Assembly: GCF_014529945.1 (NCBI RefSeq)
Contig: NZ_JACVFB010000007.1
Span: 248,001-312,000, forward strand
Length of the DNA: 64,000 nucleotides
Direction of reading: 5' to 3'
From: Chitinophaga varians
GTDB taxonomy: Bacteria > Bacteroidota > Bacteroidia > Chitinophagales > Chitinophagaceae
Shown: positions 26,388-36,371 of the stretch, piece after piece
Numbering within the stretch: position 1 is the stretch's first letter
How the letters are laid out: every line of letters starts with the position of its first letter
Program-made: the position numbers and the translations under genes
The notes under the pieces: generated by a model
What the model was told of the DNA's origin: nothing
Seen by the model: only the letters and a program-made list of their open reading frames with translations
Database searches by the model: none

Positions 26388-29300
26388 ATGATGATGGTAT
26401 TACCTGGTTCAGAATCGGAGGTCTCATTATCCAGCGACCATTTTTTCCTTTCGATGATACGTGCCATGGTAGCAATTGTTGCCGACTTATAAACTTCCTG
26501 TACTTTAATTGACACCTGGAAAACATGCCTGATCTGCACCAGTATCTTAAGGATCATCAGACTATGTCCGCCAAACTCAAATATCCGGTTATTTACCCCT
26601 ATCCGCCCCAAATCGATCCCCAGCACTTCGCTCCATATCAACGCCAATTTTTCCTGAACTTCCCCTTCGGGCGCCGTATACTGCCGGGGTCCATCAGGAA
26701 AAGGAGATGGCAATGCTGTTTTGTCAAGTTTCCCATTGATGGTAAGCGGGAACTGCTCCATTTGTATAAAATATTGAGGGACCATCCACACCGGTAGAAC
26801 GGTAGTAACATAATTCCGTACTTCATCCACGGCAAATGTATCTGTTGACGTAAAGTAGCAACAGATCCATTCCTCCTCCTGATATTGCTTTATCACGACC
26901 ACACATGCCTTCACTTTCTCATGGTCCATTATTGCCTGCTCTATCTCACCCGGCTCTATTCTATATCCCCTGACTTTTACCTGTTCGTCGCTACGGCCTC
27001 TGTATGCGATCGTTCCGGAAGGCAGCCAGCGACCAATATCACCGGTCTTGTACATCCTGCCGCCGGGATGGAATAAATCTGGTATAAATCGTTCAGCTGT
27101 TAATGTATCATGATGAAGATACCCTTTCGCCACACCTATCCCCCCGATATAGATATCCCCCCATACGCCGATGGGCTGTAACTGCAATCCGGCATTCAGG
27201 ATATAGATATAAGCACCATCCACCGGGCGTCCAATGGAAAGGTCATTTACATCCACAATTTCATGTACGGTGCAACCAACCGTAGCTTCTGTAGGTCCGT
27301 ATTCATTAAAAATGCGCGCGGAAGGGAACACGTCTTTTATCGCATTGATATGCACGGCGGTAAGCATTTCACCTCCCAAAATAATAGTGTCCACTGTCCC
27401 TTTTACCGGTAAATGACTGCCTAACAGCCGAATATGAGAAGGAGTCAGCTTCAACGCATTTACCTGGCATTCCCCGCTGCGTAATATTTCAATGATCTCA
27501 TCCCAGTTTTTTTGTGAATCAAAAATGTGCAGCTGGTCTCCCCGTAACAAAGTAGTGAATATGCCCGTAATAGTCAGATCAAATGAAAGCGAGGTTAGCA
27601 GCGCAAAATGGTACTCCCTATTATCACCGAAATAATATTTGTTGGCCCAACAGGTGTAATTGGTGAGGCTTTCATGTGCAACCACCACTCCCTTCGGAGT
27701 GCCGGTTGACCCGGATGTATAGATCACATAAGCCACATCAACAGGAGATACATCCACGTCAGCGATTTCCTCCTCCTGGCTGTAATCTTCCTGGTCCATT
27801 AATAACACCGGCAGATGGGTACTAACTGTAGCACGGGAGTCAGCAATGACCATACGGGCCCCAGCATCCTGCAGCATTAACTGTATCCGTTTGGCCGGAT
27901 ATTGATGATCAATCGGTAAATAGGCAGCTCCTGACTTGAGAACGGCCAGTATAGCAATGATGGCCGCTGGCGACCGGTCCAATACAATCCCGGCTATATC
28001 TCCCTTTTGCAGCCGATACCGGTTTACCAGACGGCTGGCCAGCTTACCGGAAACCTCGTCCACTTTGCGATATGTCCATTGCTGCCCTTCATACACCAGG
28101 GCTATTCTGTCCGGCCGATTATTCACCTGTTGACGGAACAACTCATGAACGGGCAGACCTTTTATAGCAGTAGCTCCCGCAGATAACTTTCGAACCACAG
28201 CCTCTTCATCATTACCCATCAGGTGTACCTGACCCAGTACCCGTTCATCGCATTGCTCCAGCTGCCATATCAGGTTCCTGAAATATCCTATAAACCGCTC
28301 CACCGTTGAGCGTTCAAATAACCGGACCCAATACTGAAAATCCATGATGATACGCTCTTTACCATCAGCCATATTCAACGAGAGATCAAACCGCTTTACA
28401 GCTTTCTGATATTCAAACGCTTCCTCATTCTGTCCATTATCGTCCGTTAACGCTCCATAGTTAAGCAGATTTACCTGCACATCAAAAATTGGATTACGAC
28501 CTTCGATTCTGTCCATGCCCAGTTTTTCCACCAGCTTTTCAAAGGGGTACTGTTGATGGTTGAAGGCCTCCCGTATATGCCCCTTTACAGCTACCATCAG
28601 TTCATGCAAGGTCATGGTATCGTTCAGCGTTACCTTAATGGCCAGGGTATTGATAAAGACACCTGCTATGTTGTCCAATGCAGGATGTATCCGGCCGGAA
28701 ACGGGCATCCCGACAACGACTTCGGACTGTCCGCTTAATTTGGATACCAACAGGGAGAATATGGCAAATACGGTCATATAGGTTGTCATGCCCGTTGATG
28801 CTGCAACCTGTTTCAGCAGCATCGATTCCTTCTTAGACAAAACAAAACGGATGCGTTCTCCCTCTTCCTCCGGCAGTGAAGGTCTTGGGTGGTCAGCAGG
28901 AAGTTCCAGCACCGGAATTGTTCCCGAAAAACGTTCCAGCCAATATTGTTCCTGATCAGCTATCTGTTCCTGTACAGAATCGCTGTTCTCCCATTCTGCA
29001 AAATCCACATAACGAAGCGCTACAGGTGGCAGGGTATTCCCCTGATAAATATCCGCCAACTCTTTTCCGATAAGCTCGCAGGATATCCCATCATTCGCAA
29101 TATGATGTGTATCCACCTGCAATACATGATTTCCATTGTCATCAATGACCAATGCGGCTCTGAGCAATGGGGCTTTACTCAGATCAAACGGGCGGATAAA
29201 ATCCGTTGTATTTTCTTCCAGTTCAAAATAAACATCATCGTGAATAACCTGTACAGGTATACCATCTTCCATCCTGAAACTTGTTCGGAAATTATCATGT

Positions 29301-29647
29301 CTTTTGATCAACTGCTGAAAGGCATTCCGGATTTTTTCTTTATCGGCCACCGGCCCGATAAATATCTGCTGGGGCAGGTTGTAAGCCGTAGATAGTGGAT
29401 TCACTTGTTGCAGGAAGAAAAAACGGGTTTGGGCCGCACTCAACGGATAGCTGTCTTTGATCCCGGCAAACGGGATAATTTGTTTTTGCAACAGATGGTG
29501 AATAATCTCATCCCGTCTTTCCCTGATTTCCTCCAGCAGAGGGCCGGTTAACAGCGCTTTATTACCCACTATCTTAAGTTGATCATCTATCAGCTTCAAC
29601 CTGATATTATCCTGTTGAAGGCGCTTTAAAAACAATGCTGTATTCAT
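26384..29647 (-). CDS. NRPS module: docking-C-A(Asn)-PCP
   Basis: A 1087-aa single-module NRPS. Residues 1-55 form a TubC-like docking domain ('LFLKRLQQDNIRLKLIDDQ'). The condensation motif is 'HHIANDGIS' near residue 180, the adenylation A3 loop 'YTSGSTGTPKG' lies near 645, and the carrier 'FGGHSL' near 1026. The ten specificity residues aligned to GrsA read DLTKIGEVGK, one conservative change from the known Asn code DLTKLGEVGK. The protein ends in a short hydrophobic tail, 'GNTIII', which may be the partner for the docking domain of the next NRPS. It overlaps its neighbours by 4 bp on both sides, which implies translational coupling. The Asn it loads could be a substrate of the SyrP-like hydroxylase. 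Confidence 0.93.
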   Translation of the reverse strand: MNTALFLKRLQQDNIRLKLIDDQLKIVGNKALLTGPLLEEIRERRDEIIHHLLQKQIIPFAGIKDSYPLSAAQTRFFFLQQVNPLSTAYNLPQQIFIGPVADKEKIRNAFQQLIKRHDNFRTSFRMEDGIPVQVIHDDVYFELEENTTDFIRPFDLSKAPLLRAALVIDDNGNHVLQVDTHHIANDGISCELIGKELADIYQGNTLPPVALRYVDFAEWENSDSVQEQIADQEQYWLERFSGTIPVLELPADHPRPSLPEEEGERIRFVLSKKESMLLKQVAASTGMTTYMTVFAIFSLLVSKLSGQSEVVVGMPVSGRIHPALDNIAGVFINTLAIKVTLNDTMTLHELMVAVKGHIREAFNHQQYPFEKLVEKLGMDRIEGRNPIFDVQVNLLNYGALTDDNGQNEEAFEYQKAVKRFDLSLNMADGKERIIMDFQYWVRLFERSTVERFIGYFRNLIWQLEQCDERVLGQVHLMGNDEEAVVRKLSAGATAIKGLPVHELFRQQVNNRPDRIALVYEGQQWTYRKVDEVSGKLASRLVNRYRLQKGDIAGIVLDRSPAAIIAILAVLKSGAAYLPIDHQYPAKRIQLMLQDAGARMVIADSRATVSTHLPVLLMDQEDYSQEEEIADVDVSPVDVAYVIYTSGSTGTPKGVVVAHESLTNYTCWANKYYFGDNREYHFALLTSLSFDLTITGIFTTLLRGDQLHIFDSQKNWDEIIEILRSGECQVNALKLTPSHIRLLGSHLPVKGTVDTIILGGEMLTAVHINAIKDVFPSARIFNEYGPTEATVGCTVHEIVDVNDLSIGRPVDGAYIYILNAGLQLQPIGVWGDIYIGGIGVAKGYLHHDTLTAERFIPDLFHPGGRMYKTGDIGRWLPSGTIAYRGRSDEQVKVRGYRIEPGEIEQAIMDHEKVKACVVVIKQYQEEEWICCYFTSTDTFAVDEVRNYVTTVLPVWMVPQYFIQMEQFPLTINGKLDKTALPSPFPDGPRQYTAPEGEVQEKLALIWSEVLGIDLGRIGVNNRIFEFGGHSLMILKILVQIRHVFQVSIKVQEVYKSATIATMARIIERKKWSLDNETSDSEPGNTIII

Positions 29648-32600
29648 AATAATATCTCTATTTCATCTGTTTCGGAATTAAGAGGGGCTTTTAGCGCGTG
29701 AATGTGCTCAGCCAGCTCCCGTATACTTGGTTTATCGAAAAAATCTCCTAACCTTACCTCTACCTGCAGTTCCCTGGATATGAGCGTAGTGACCCTGTTC
29801 GCCTTTAAACTATGTCCACCTATCTCAAAAAAATCATCTGTCACCCCAAAATGATCATTATTCAATACCTGCTTCCAAATATCCATCAGTTGCTCCTCCA
29901 GCGGGTTAGCCGGCGGTGTTACCTCCCGTTTCTTCACCGGCACAGGTAATGGCAATATCCGCTGATCGGTTTTTCCATTAGCCGTCAGCGGCACTTTATC
30001 GATGGGAATAATAAAAGAAGGGACCATGTACGCGGGCAACTGCCGGGAAAGGAAGGAACGCAGCATCGTTTCGCAATCATCCACACCGTCGGCGGGAACA
30101 ACATACGCACAAATATAGGTATCTCCATCTTCAGCGGTTTTTACCATTATCACAGCTTCTTTTATCATCTCACTACGCTCTGCATGGTATCTGATCTCAT
30201 CCAGCTCTATCCTGAATCCTCTGATCTTCACCTGATGATCTATACGGCCAAGATAGTCCAGCAGGCCGTCCTCCCTGACACATACCAGGTCTCCCGACCG
30301 GTACAATCGTTCTTCTTTCATAAAAGGGTGTGGAACAAATTTCCTCGCTGTCATTTCGGGATCACCCCAATAACCTCTGGCCAACCCGGCGCCGCCTACA
30401 TATAATTCTCCCGGAACACCAACGGGAAGTAATTGCTGATGGCGGTCCAGCACATAGGTATGAAGGGTGGGAATAGCGCTACCGATGACGCTTTTACCAT
30501 TTTTTATGTCCTCTTCGGATATCAACCGGAAAGTAACGTGAACAGTGGTTTCCGTTATACCGTACATATTCACCATACGTAGTGAGGGATATTTATCAAA
30601 CCAATGTTTTAGTCTGCCTGGCTGAAGCGCATCACCACCAAAGATCACATAGCGCAACGACCGTAAGCCGGCACCTGCTTTATCCGCCTCCTCCAGATGA
30701 TAAAAGGCCCCCGGGACCTGGTTCAGCACCGTGATCTGTGCGCCGATAAGCAACGACATAAATCCTGATGGGTCAACCGTCAGTTCCTTCGGCACAATGA
30801 CAAGCTCACCTCCAAACAATAATGCACCATACATTTCCCAGACAGAAAAATCAAAATTCAGCGCATGAAAGAGCGTCCACTTATCACTGGCACTAAAATC
30901 AAACAGGTTTTTTTCACAAAAAAAGAGTCGGCTTACATTACTATGCTGTACCATTACACCTTTAGGTTTACCTGTTGAACCAGAGGTATAAATAATATAT
31001 GCCAGATCGTCCGGCGTATTGATATTTTCGGGATTATCCCTACCAACATTTTGTGATAAAGTGTCATCGATCCACATTATCTCAAAAGAAACATCCCATC
31101 CCAGAGAGCCTCTTAGATCACCGGCAGCGAGTAACAGCATGCATTCGCTGTTCTCAACCATGTAACTGATCCTGGACACAGGCAACGACATATCAACAGG
31201 CAAATAACACCCGCCCGCCTTCAGCACACCCAGTATACCGATAATGGTTTCAATGGAACGCTCTCCGGCAACGGCCACTACTTTATCTCTCCCTATTCCT
31301 TTTTGTCTTAAAACGTGTGCTATCTGATTGGCACAACTGTTAAGCGTTGCGTAGGTAATTGTGGTGTTCTTATACCTGCATGCCACGTTTCCCGGATAAA
31401 TGGCCACCATCTGCTCAAATCGTTGATGCAATAGTAATGGCTCATAAGCAGCTGGCTCGAAGGCGAGCAGCTTTTCCTGCTCTTCAGCGGTCAGTAGGTT
31501 TATCTTGTCCAGTAGTACGTCCGGGTCATCTGTTATATGCTCCAGTATCTGCAACAGATGGACACCCATCCGGTTTATTTTCTCTTCGTTGAATAAGGCC
31601 ACATTATAGGTGATAAAAAAGTCCTGCCCGGAAAAAATAAATGCCAGGTCGTGTGAGCTGCCTACCCAACCATCATCTATAGGCACTGCTGTCATATCAT
31701 CGAAAACAGAGGTGGTAACGGTATTGGCTGCTGACTCATCTATGCTCATTGATACCATTACATCAAATATGGGTGACCTGCTGGTATCCCGTTTGTCTAG
31801 CAGCTCATCAATCAGCTTGTCAAAAGGATAATCTTCATGCTGATATGCCGCTATGCAGCGGGCCTTCAGATCACTGAGAAATCCGGAATAGGATGCCCCG
31901 CCATCGATACTGGTCCTCACAGGCAGCATATTGATATAATACCCGATCTGCTGTGTGAGTTCTTCCTGCTTTCTTCCCGAAACAGGGATACCCACGATGA
32001 TATCATCCTGATCGGTATACCTGTACAGTAAAATCTTTACCAGCGACAACAATGTGATAAAAAGGCTGGTATCAGCCTCCTGACTCAGTGTCTTCACACG
32101 CCCGAAACGTTGCGGAGAATAGCTAAATGACACACTTTTACCGATGAACGTCTTTACAGGCGGGCGTGGATAATCGTAAGGCAGATTAATGACCGGTAAC
32201 TCACCCGCTAATACCTGATGCCAGAATTCTCCTGAAGCGGCTAATTTCTCCTTTGCTATATCGGAGTGCTGCCAGCATGCGTAATCTTTATATTGGACCT
32301 TCAATGGCGGCAATGCCAAAGACTGGCCTTTGCTATATGCTCCATACAACTGAAGCAGTTCAGCAATAAACACGTGCAGAGAGATCCCATCGCTTATAAT
32401 GTGATGCATGGCAAACGTCAACAGATAACTGCCATCCCCTGTTTGTATCAGGCCCATTCTCAGCAATGGCGCTTTACCCAGGTCAAATCTTTCATGGAGA
32501 ACAGCATGAATAATCTTCTCCTTCCGATCTTCACGATCTATTTCAAGCGGGAATAGTACGGGATCAATAACCTGCTGCCAATAGTTTCCCTCCCGTTTTA

Positions 32601-34047
32601 TAAACTGTGTACGTAAGGACTCATGTCTGCTGATCAGCGCTGCAACAGCCTTTCTTAATGCTGCCAGGTCCAGCGCACCGCTAAATGCGACGGTCTTACC
32701 AAGTATTGAACCATAAAATCCGGTAGCAATTTCATCCAACAACAGCATCTGCCGCTGAGAGTATGATACGGGATAGTATTCCCGCTTTTCAACAGGCAAT
32801 ATGGATTTTCTGTTGTTTAATTTCTGTAGAAGGGCCTTCTTTTGTTCAGCAGTAAGATGGTTTACCTTTTTTCTCCTGGAATAACTTTCCAGTTTTTGTA
32901 GCAGGGGAGATACATCCAAACCGGCATTAAATGCGTTCGCCCTTTCCCAGGAAAGGTGGGACTCCCGTGCATAAACCTGCTCATTTCCCAGCAATTCATC
33001 CAGTGCTGCCAGCCATGGAACAATGTCCTGCGGGGGGATGTCCGGCACGGGAAATTCATGCTCATCGTGTTCATTCAAAAATCTCCTGACGGGCAGTATA
33101 GGTATCTGGAAGCCGGTACCCTGTTTGGCTTCCGAAATGCCTCCCCGGTCACTGGATATTACGGGTATCCCTCTCAGCATGGCATCCACAACGATCATTC
33201 CAAAGCCCTCCTCCCATATACTGGGCATTAGCAGCACCGACACTTTTTTAAACAGTTCATCCAGGTCTGCTGTGTTCTCCAGGAAAATAATGTTGGGAAA
33301 TTCCTCCATCCGCCTCAAATCCCGGGGAGTAGTTCCCCATCCGGGTATCACCGCAAATGTGCGCGTGGGCGCGGCTGCTGCTAACCCGGTTAAGATTTCC
33401 AGTCCTTTTACCTGACATGGATTTACCATCAGTACATAGGAGTTGTGAATAGATCCCAGATTATGGAATGGACCACGTCCATAATGAGGCGGGTGGCACA
33501 CCATCGCCTCGCGGCCACTGTATTGCCGGATATAATCTGCTACAAATCTGCTGATGGTAACCGTCAAGACAGCTCTGCTGATAAGCTCCGTTCTGTTACT
33601 ACCGGGATATAAGCTCTGAGGCCCAAAGGGCAGCATCTGAGGCGTATGTGCGAGGTAAACTACGCTGTCCGGCTTCACCTTCAAAGCTGTCTTTAATAAC
33701 AACTGAGAAGGATCTTCTGAAGAAACAAAAATCCAGTCGGGATTAAAACCACTGCTTACCTGCGTCAACACTTCGGGCAGACTATCCGATTGTATTACAG
33801 CATGTATTTCAACGCCATTTATCAGGTAAGTATAATGAGTTGGAAAGATGTCAACATTAATACCGGCAAGTCTCATCTCTTCCAACAGCGATGCGGGCGT
33901 ATGCTTATCCGGGACAGAAAATGCGGGAGCTACGACCACTACGTCCACGTTCCGCCTGCGCAACTCTTCACACAGCGCCCTGTTAGACTTATTTGCTCCT
34001 CCCGACACGCGGCTATAAGGAACGTTCATGGTTAACAAGATTCTCAT
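29644..34047 (-). CDS. Glycosyltransferase (GT4)-NRPS fusion: GT-C-A(Thr)-PCP
   Basis: A 1467-aa fusion. Residues 1 to about 395 are a complete GT-B glycosyltransferase of the GT4 type: 'SGGANKSNRALCEELRRR' at the start, 'LMVNPCQVKGLE' at about 206, and 'SIWEEGFGMIVVDAMLRG' at about 276-293, the donor-sugar motif with Asp288 where Glu is usual. A linker with 'LTAEQKKALLQKL' (399-410) leads into an NRPS module: C with 'HHIISDGIS' near 550, A with 'YTSGSTGKPKG' near 1021, and PCP with 'IGGHSL' near 1410. The specificity residues read DFWNIGMVHK, the standard Thr code. It has no TubC-type docking domain. The reading frame is continuous across the junction, so the fusion is real in this sequence. 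The start shares one base with the previous stop (TAATG). Confidence 0.93.
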   Translation of the reverse strand: MRILLTMNVPYSRVSGGANKSNRALCEELRRRNVDVVVVAPAFSVPDKHTPASLLEEMRLAGINVDIFPTHYTYLINGVEIHAVIQSDSLPEVLTQVSSGFNPDWIFVSSEDPSQLLLKTALKVKPDSVVYLAHTPQMLPFGPQSLYPGSNRTELISRAVLTVTISRFVADYIRQYSGREAMVCHPPHYGRGPFHNLGSIHNSYVLMVNPCQVKGLEILTGLAAAAPTRTFAVIPGWGTTPRDLRRMEEFPNIIFLENTADLDELFKKVSVLLMPSIWEEGFGMIVVDAMLRGIPVISSDRGGISEAKQGTGFQIPILPVRRFLNEHDEHEFPVPDIPPQDIVPWLAALDELLGNEQVYARESHLSWERANAFNAGLDVSPLLQKLESYSRRKKVNHLTAEQKKALLQKLNNRKSILPVEKREYYPVSYSQRQMLLLDEIATGFYGSILGKTVAFSGALDLAALRKAVAALISRHESLRTQFIKREGNYWQQVIDPVLFPLEIDREDRKEKIIHAVLHERFDLGKAPLLRMGLIQTGDGSYLLTFAMHHIISDGISLHVFIAELLQLYGAYSKGQSLALPPLKVQYKDYACWQHSDIAKEKLAASGEFWHQVLAGELPVINLPYDYPRPPVKTFIGKSVSFSYSPQRFGRVKTLSQEADTSLFITLLSLVKILLYRYTDQDDIIVGIPVSGRKQEELTQQIGYYINMLPVRTSIDGGASYSGFLSDLKARCIAAYQHEDYPFDKLIDELLDKRDTSRSPIFDVMVSMSIDESAANTVTTSVFDDMTAVPIDDGWVGSSHDLAFIFSGQDFFITYNVALFNEEKINRMGVHLLQILEHITDDPDVLLDKINLLTAEEQEKLLAFEPAAYEPLLLHQRFEQMVAIYPGNVACRYKNTTITYATLNSCANQIAHVLRQKGIGRDKVVAVAGERSIETIIGILGVLKAGGCYLPVDMSLPVSRISYMVENSECMLLLAAGDLRGSLGWDVSFEIMWIDDTLSQNVGRDNPENINTPDDLAYIIYTSGSTGKPKGVMVQHSNVSRLFFCEKNLFDFSASDKWTLFHALNFDFSVWEMYGALLFGGELVIVPKELTVDPSGFMSLLIGAQITVLNQVPGAFYHLEEADKAGAGLRSLRYVIFGGDALQPGRLKHWFDKYPSLRMVNMYGITETTVHVTFRLISEEDIKNGKSVIGSAIPTLHTYVLDRHQQLLPVGVPGELYVGGAGLARGYWGDPEMTARKFVPHPFMKEERLYRSGDLVCVREDGLLDYLGRIDHQVKIRGFRIELDEIRYHAERSEMIKEAVIMVKTAEDGDTYICAYVVPADGVDDCETMLRSFLSRQLPAYMVPSFIIPIDKVPLTANGKTDQRILPLPVPVKKREVTPPANPLEEQLMDIWKQVLNNDHFGVTDDFFEIGGHSLKANRVTTLISRELQVEVRLGDFFDKPSIRELAEHIHALKAPLNSETDEIEILL
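32863..34047 (-). other. GT4 glycosyltransferase domain of the fusion protein
   Basis: Sub-feature marking residues 1 to about 395 of the fusion. It contains both Rossmann-like halves of a GT-B enzyme and about the full length expected for a stand-alone GT4 enzyme. Confidence 0.85.
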
Positions 34048-34991
34048 TAGCTATTCATTTTTTTCCTTATGAAAAAACAGGCCTGATCACCTCTCCTGTC
34101 CTTATTGAGCCGGGCTGCCTTTCTGACCATATTCTTAAATTCCCTTTTATAAAGTACCGGGTAATCTCTGCCAGGCTCACGTATCAGGGGGAGGTCCTGT
34201 TTGTATCCCTCACTCCCAAAGAACTGGAATGCTGTGGAATCATAGACGATTCTCTCTATCTCCAACCCGGTCTGCATAGCCAACAGGGACATACTCTGCT
34301 CCGAATGGATAAAAAAATGCCTGGGCGCATCCAACTGTATCCAGTCAACATTATATTCCTCCCATGCAAAAGAAGGGTAGACAGGGATTCTGATCATCAA
34401 CAATCCGTTATCCTGTAAATGCTCCTTTAACTGACGCATTACTTCAAGGGGCGCTGTCATATGCTCAAAAGCGTGATTTAACAGGATAAAGTCAAACCGG
34501 CCCTCTATACCCGAAAGATCAGCTTTGAATATCCTGATCCCATTTTCATAAAACAGGTCGGATGGAATAAAAGGGTCCACCCCAGTCAGGTACTGATATC
34601 CAAGGGAGCGTAGTTTAAAAAGCCATTGCCCGGAACCACATCCCACATCCAGTATCTTTACGTTTCGTTGTATGCCCAGGTGCCGGATATAATGCAGCCA
34701 ATAGTCGGTTTTGGTGGTTTTATAGGGCGTAAAAAACCATCGGACCCGGTCTTTCAAACGGTTGTATCTCCATCCAACAGGCCCGGGCGTAGTATCCTTC
34801 AGCGGCGTAAAAGCATAGTAGTTTTCCGGATAATATTTTCCCAATTCCGCAGGGGCGTCCTTTATTTGCAGGCAACCGCAATTGCCACAGGTGAAGTAGC
34901 TGAAGGTATCCCTGTAACCAAACATCATTTCACGGGCAGCATATAAGACGTTGCGCTCGGTATTGGCACATATTTTACAGCATGTCACCAT
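34047..34991 (-). CDS. Class I SAM methyltransferase with N-terminal zinc ribbon
   Basis: A 314-aa soluble enzyme. The N-terminus has two Cys pairs, C5-x2-C8 and C35-x2-C38, forming a probable zinc ribbon. The central domain has SAM motif I 'ILDVGCGSGQW' at about 113-123, 'TGVDPF' as the acidic motif II region, and 'FDFILLNHAFEHM', then 'LLMIRIPVY'. This layout (zinc ribbon, then methyltransferase, 'NHAFEH') is common among methyltransferases in polysaccharide and deoxysugar loci, which fits the adjacent glycosyltransferase-NRPS fusion. The target, sugar or peptide, is not known. It lies 2 bp after the previous gene's stop, inside the operon. Confidence 0.85.
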   Translation of the reverse strand: MVTCCKICANTERNVLYAAREMMFGYRDTFSYFTCGNCGCLQIKDAPAELGKYYPENYYAFTPLKDTTPGPVGWRYNRLKDRVRWFFTPYKTTKTDYWLHYIRHLGIQRNVKILDVGCGSGQWLFKLRSLGYQYLTGVDPFIPSDLFYENGIRIFKADLSGIEGRFDFILLNHAFEHMTAPLEVMRQLKEHLQDNGLLMIRIPVYPSFAWEEYNVDWIQLDAPRHFFIHSEQSMSLLAMQTGLEIERIVYDSTAFQFFGSEGYKQDLPLIREPGRDYPVLYKREFKNMVRKAARLNKDRRGDQACFFIRKKMNS

Positions 34992-34993
34992 AC

Positions 34994-35659
34994 TCAGGAT
35001 AGTTTTCTCAGTGCAAATGAATACATCATGTCGGGAGCCTGTACAAAAAATAACAGCTCATATCCTTTTTCTACACAAAATCCGTTCACCGCTTCAATCG
35101 TATCAAACTTGAACCATTTTTTCCATTCACCGGTAGTGTATCTGCCCCCACAAATTAATCCTCCGTTTTTCACCTTACGGTCCAGCACCTCCAGCTCCTG
35201 TTTCATTCTTTGATAAGCACCTCCCGTATCGATGTACACCCAATCGAAAAAGCCATCCGCAAACTCCCCGGCTTCGCCCTCTCCGTAGGCCCCCAGCTGC
35301 ACGCTACCACTCTCTATTTCTCGGGGAAATACCTGCTTCATCTCTTCCTGCCACTTCGGGCCTGTTCTCTGATCCAGCAGAAACAGCTGTTTAATGTTAC
35401 CATGGCTCACTATTTCCTTTGCAAATGCCTTGTCTGTTATGCCTAACAGTGCCCCCACCCCATTCTCCGGCAGATGACGGACCAATGCCGAACGATCAGG
35501 GAGGAAACGACAGTTCCGGATATGTATTTCTTCCAGAAAGACCCTTGGCTGAGGTAGGTCTTTATAATATTTCCGGGAAATTCTTTTGGCCAGCTTATGT
35601 ACTGTCAACAACCTTACATATTTGGGCAGAAGGTTAAATGCCACATCAACAGCGCCCAT
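34994..35659 (-). CDS. Degenerate paralogue of class I methyltransferase
   Basis: A 221-aa protein that aligns end to end with the product of 35663-36331 but has lost its functional residues. The SAM loop E-I-G-x3-G of the paralogue is replaced by L-L-G-x3-K at 71-77. The acidic/His motif 'DSDH' (144-147) is 'DTGG' here, and 'GDDY' is 'GGRY'. Framework residues such as 'FFDWVY', 'LEVLDRKVK', 'GGLICGG' and the C-terminal 'SFALRK' are kept, so the gene is under selection as a protein but is unlikely to bind SAM normally. A regulatory or heterodimer subunit for the intact paralogue is a reasonable guess. It is in the operon, 2-3 bp from each neighbour. Confidence 0.75.
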   Translation of the reverse strand: MGAVDVAFNLLPKYVRLLTVHKLAKRISRKYYKDLPQPRVFLEEIHIRNCRFLPDRSALVRHLPENGVGALLGITDKAFAKEIVSHGNIKQLFLLDQRTGPKWQEEMKQVFPREIESGSVQLGAYGEGEAGEFADGFFDWVYIDTGGAYQRMKQELEVLDRKVKNGGLICGGRYTTGEWKKWFKFDTIEAVNGFCVEKGYELLFFVQAPDMMYSFALRKLS

Positions 35660-35662
35660 ACT

Positions 35663-36331
35663 TTAATTTTTAATTTTTCTGATTGCAAAAGAATTGAACA
35701 TGCCAGGCGCCAGTGCAAAATATACCAGCTCATAATCATGGCTAATACAGAACTCATTGACAGATTGGATCACCCCAAATGAATTCCATATATACCATAC
35801 ACCCATCGTATAATCATCTCCACAGATAATGCCCGATGGCTTTATCTTTCTATCAAGCACTTTTAACTCTTCCAGGGTATATGGATAAGAATGGTCTGAA
35901 TCAAGGTAGACCCAATCAAAGAAATGGTCCGGAAAACTGTTAAGCGCTTTGATGGAATTAGACTGTACGATTTCGACTACCCCTGCGCCTATTTCCGTTT
36001 TGAATCTTTGTGCTACCTCATTTTTTAACCTACTGAACTCGCGCTCCCACGAGTCGATCAGGAATAATTTTTCAGGATGACTTCTCTGCAGTATCTCTGA
36101 GGCAAAATCTCCGTGCAATACACCTATCTCAGCTACCACAGCATTTGATGGCATGCAATGCAACATCTCCTCCCTGTTCCTGATGAAAGTACAGTTCTGC
36201 AAATGCCGCTCTTCGAGAAAAAAACGCTGCTCCGGCTGAAGGCCACGGGAAATGATCCTTTCCATTGTATCAGCCAGCTGGCCTTTGATGGACCTACGGA
36301 TACCGACGGGGAGTATGTTGAATAATCTCAT
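35663..36331 (-). CDS. Class I SAM-dependent methyltransferase (Methyltransf_24-like)
   Basis: A 222-aa protein with an intact Rossmann methyltransferase core: 'AEIGVLHGDFASEI' as motif I (Glu68, Gly70, Gly74), 'LFLIDSW' as motif II, 'FDWVYLDSDHSY' with Asp144-Ser-Asp146-His147, and 'GIICGDDY'. The Asp/His arrangement recalls metal-dependent sugar O-methyltransferases such as the TylF/MycE group, which would fit the glycosyltransferases in this operon. The substrate remains unknown. It is the first of three methyltransferase-fold genes after the four-module NRPS (40-bp gap) and is paired with a degenerate copy immediately downstream. Confidence 0.8.
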   Translation of the reverse strand: MRLFNILPVGIRRSIKGQLADTMERIISRGLQPEQRFFLEERHLQNCTFIRNREEMLHCMPSNAVVAEIGVLHGDFASEILQRSHPEKLFLIDSWEREFSRLKNEVAQRFKTEIGAGVVEIVQSNSIKALNSFPDHFFDWVYLDSDHSYPYTLEELKVLDRKIKPSGIICGDDYTMGVWYIWNSFGVIQSVNEFCISHDYELVYFALAPGMFNSFAIRKIKN

Positions 36332-36371
36332 ATAAGTTTTTTAGAGAATCGTGTTGAGTGAAGGGTTTATG

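Noticed and set aside
34994..35659. Calling the 221-aa protein an active methyltransferase
   Set aside because: Key SAM-binding and Asp/His residues present in the adjacent paralogue are substituted.
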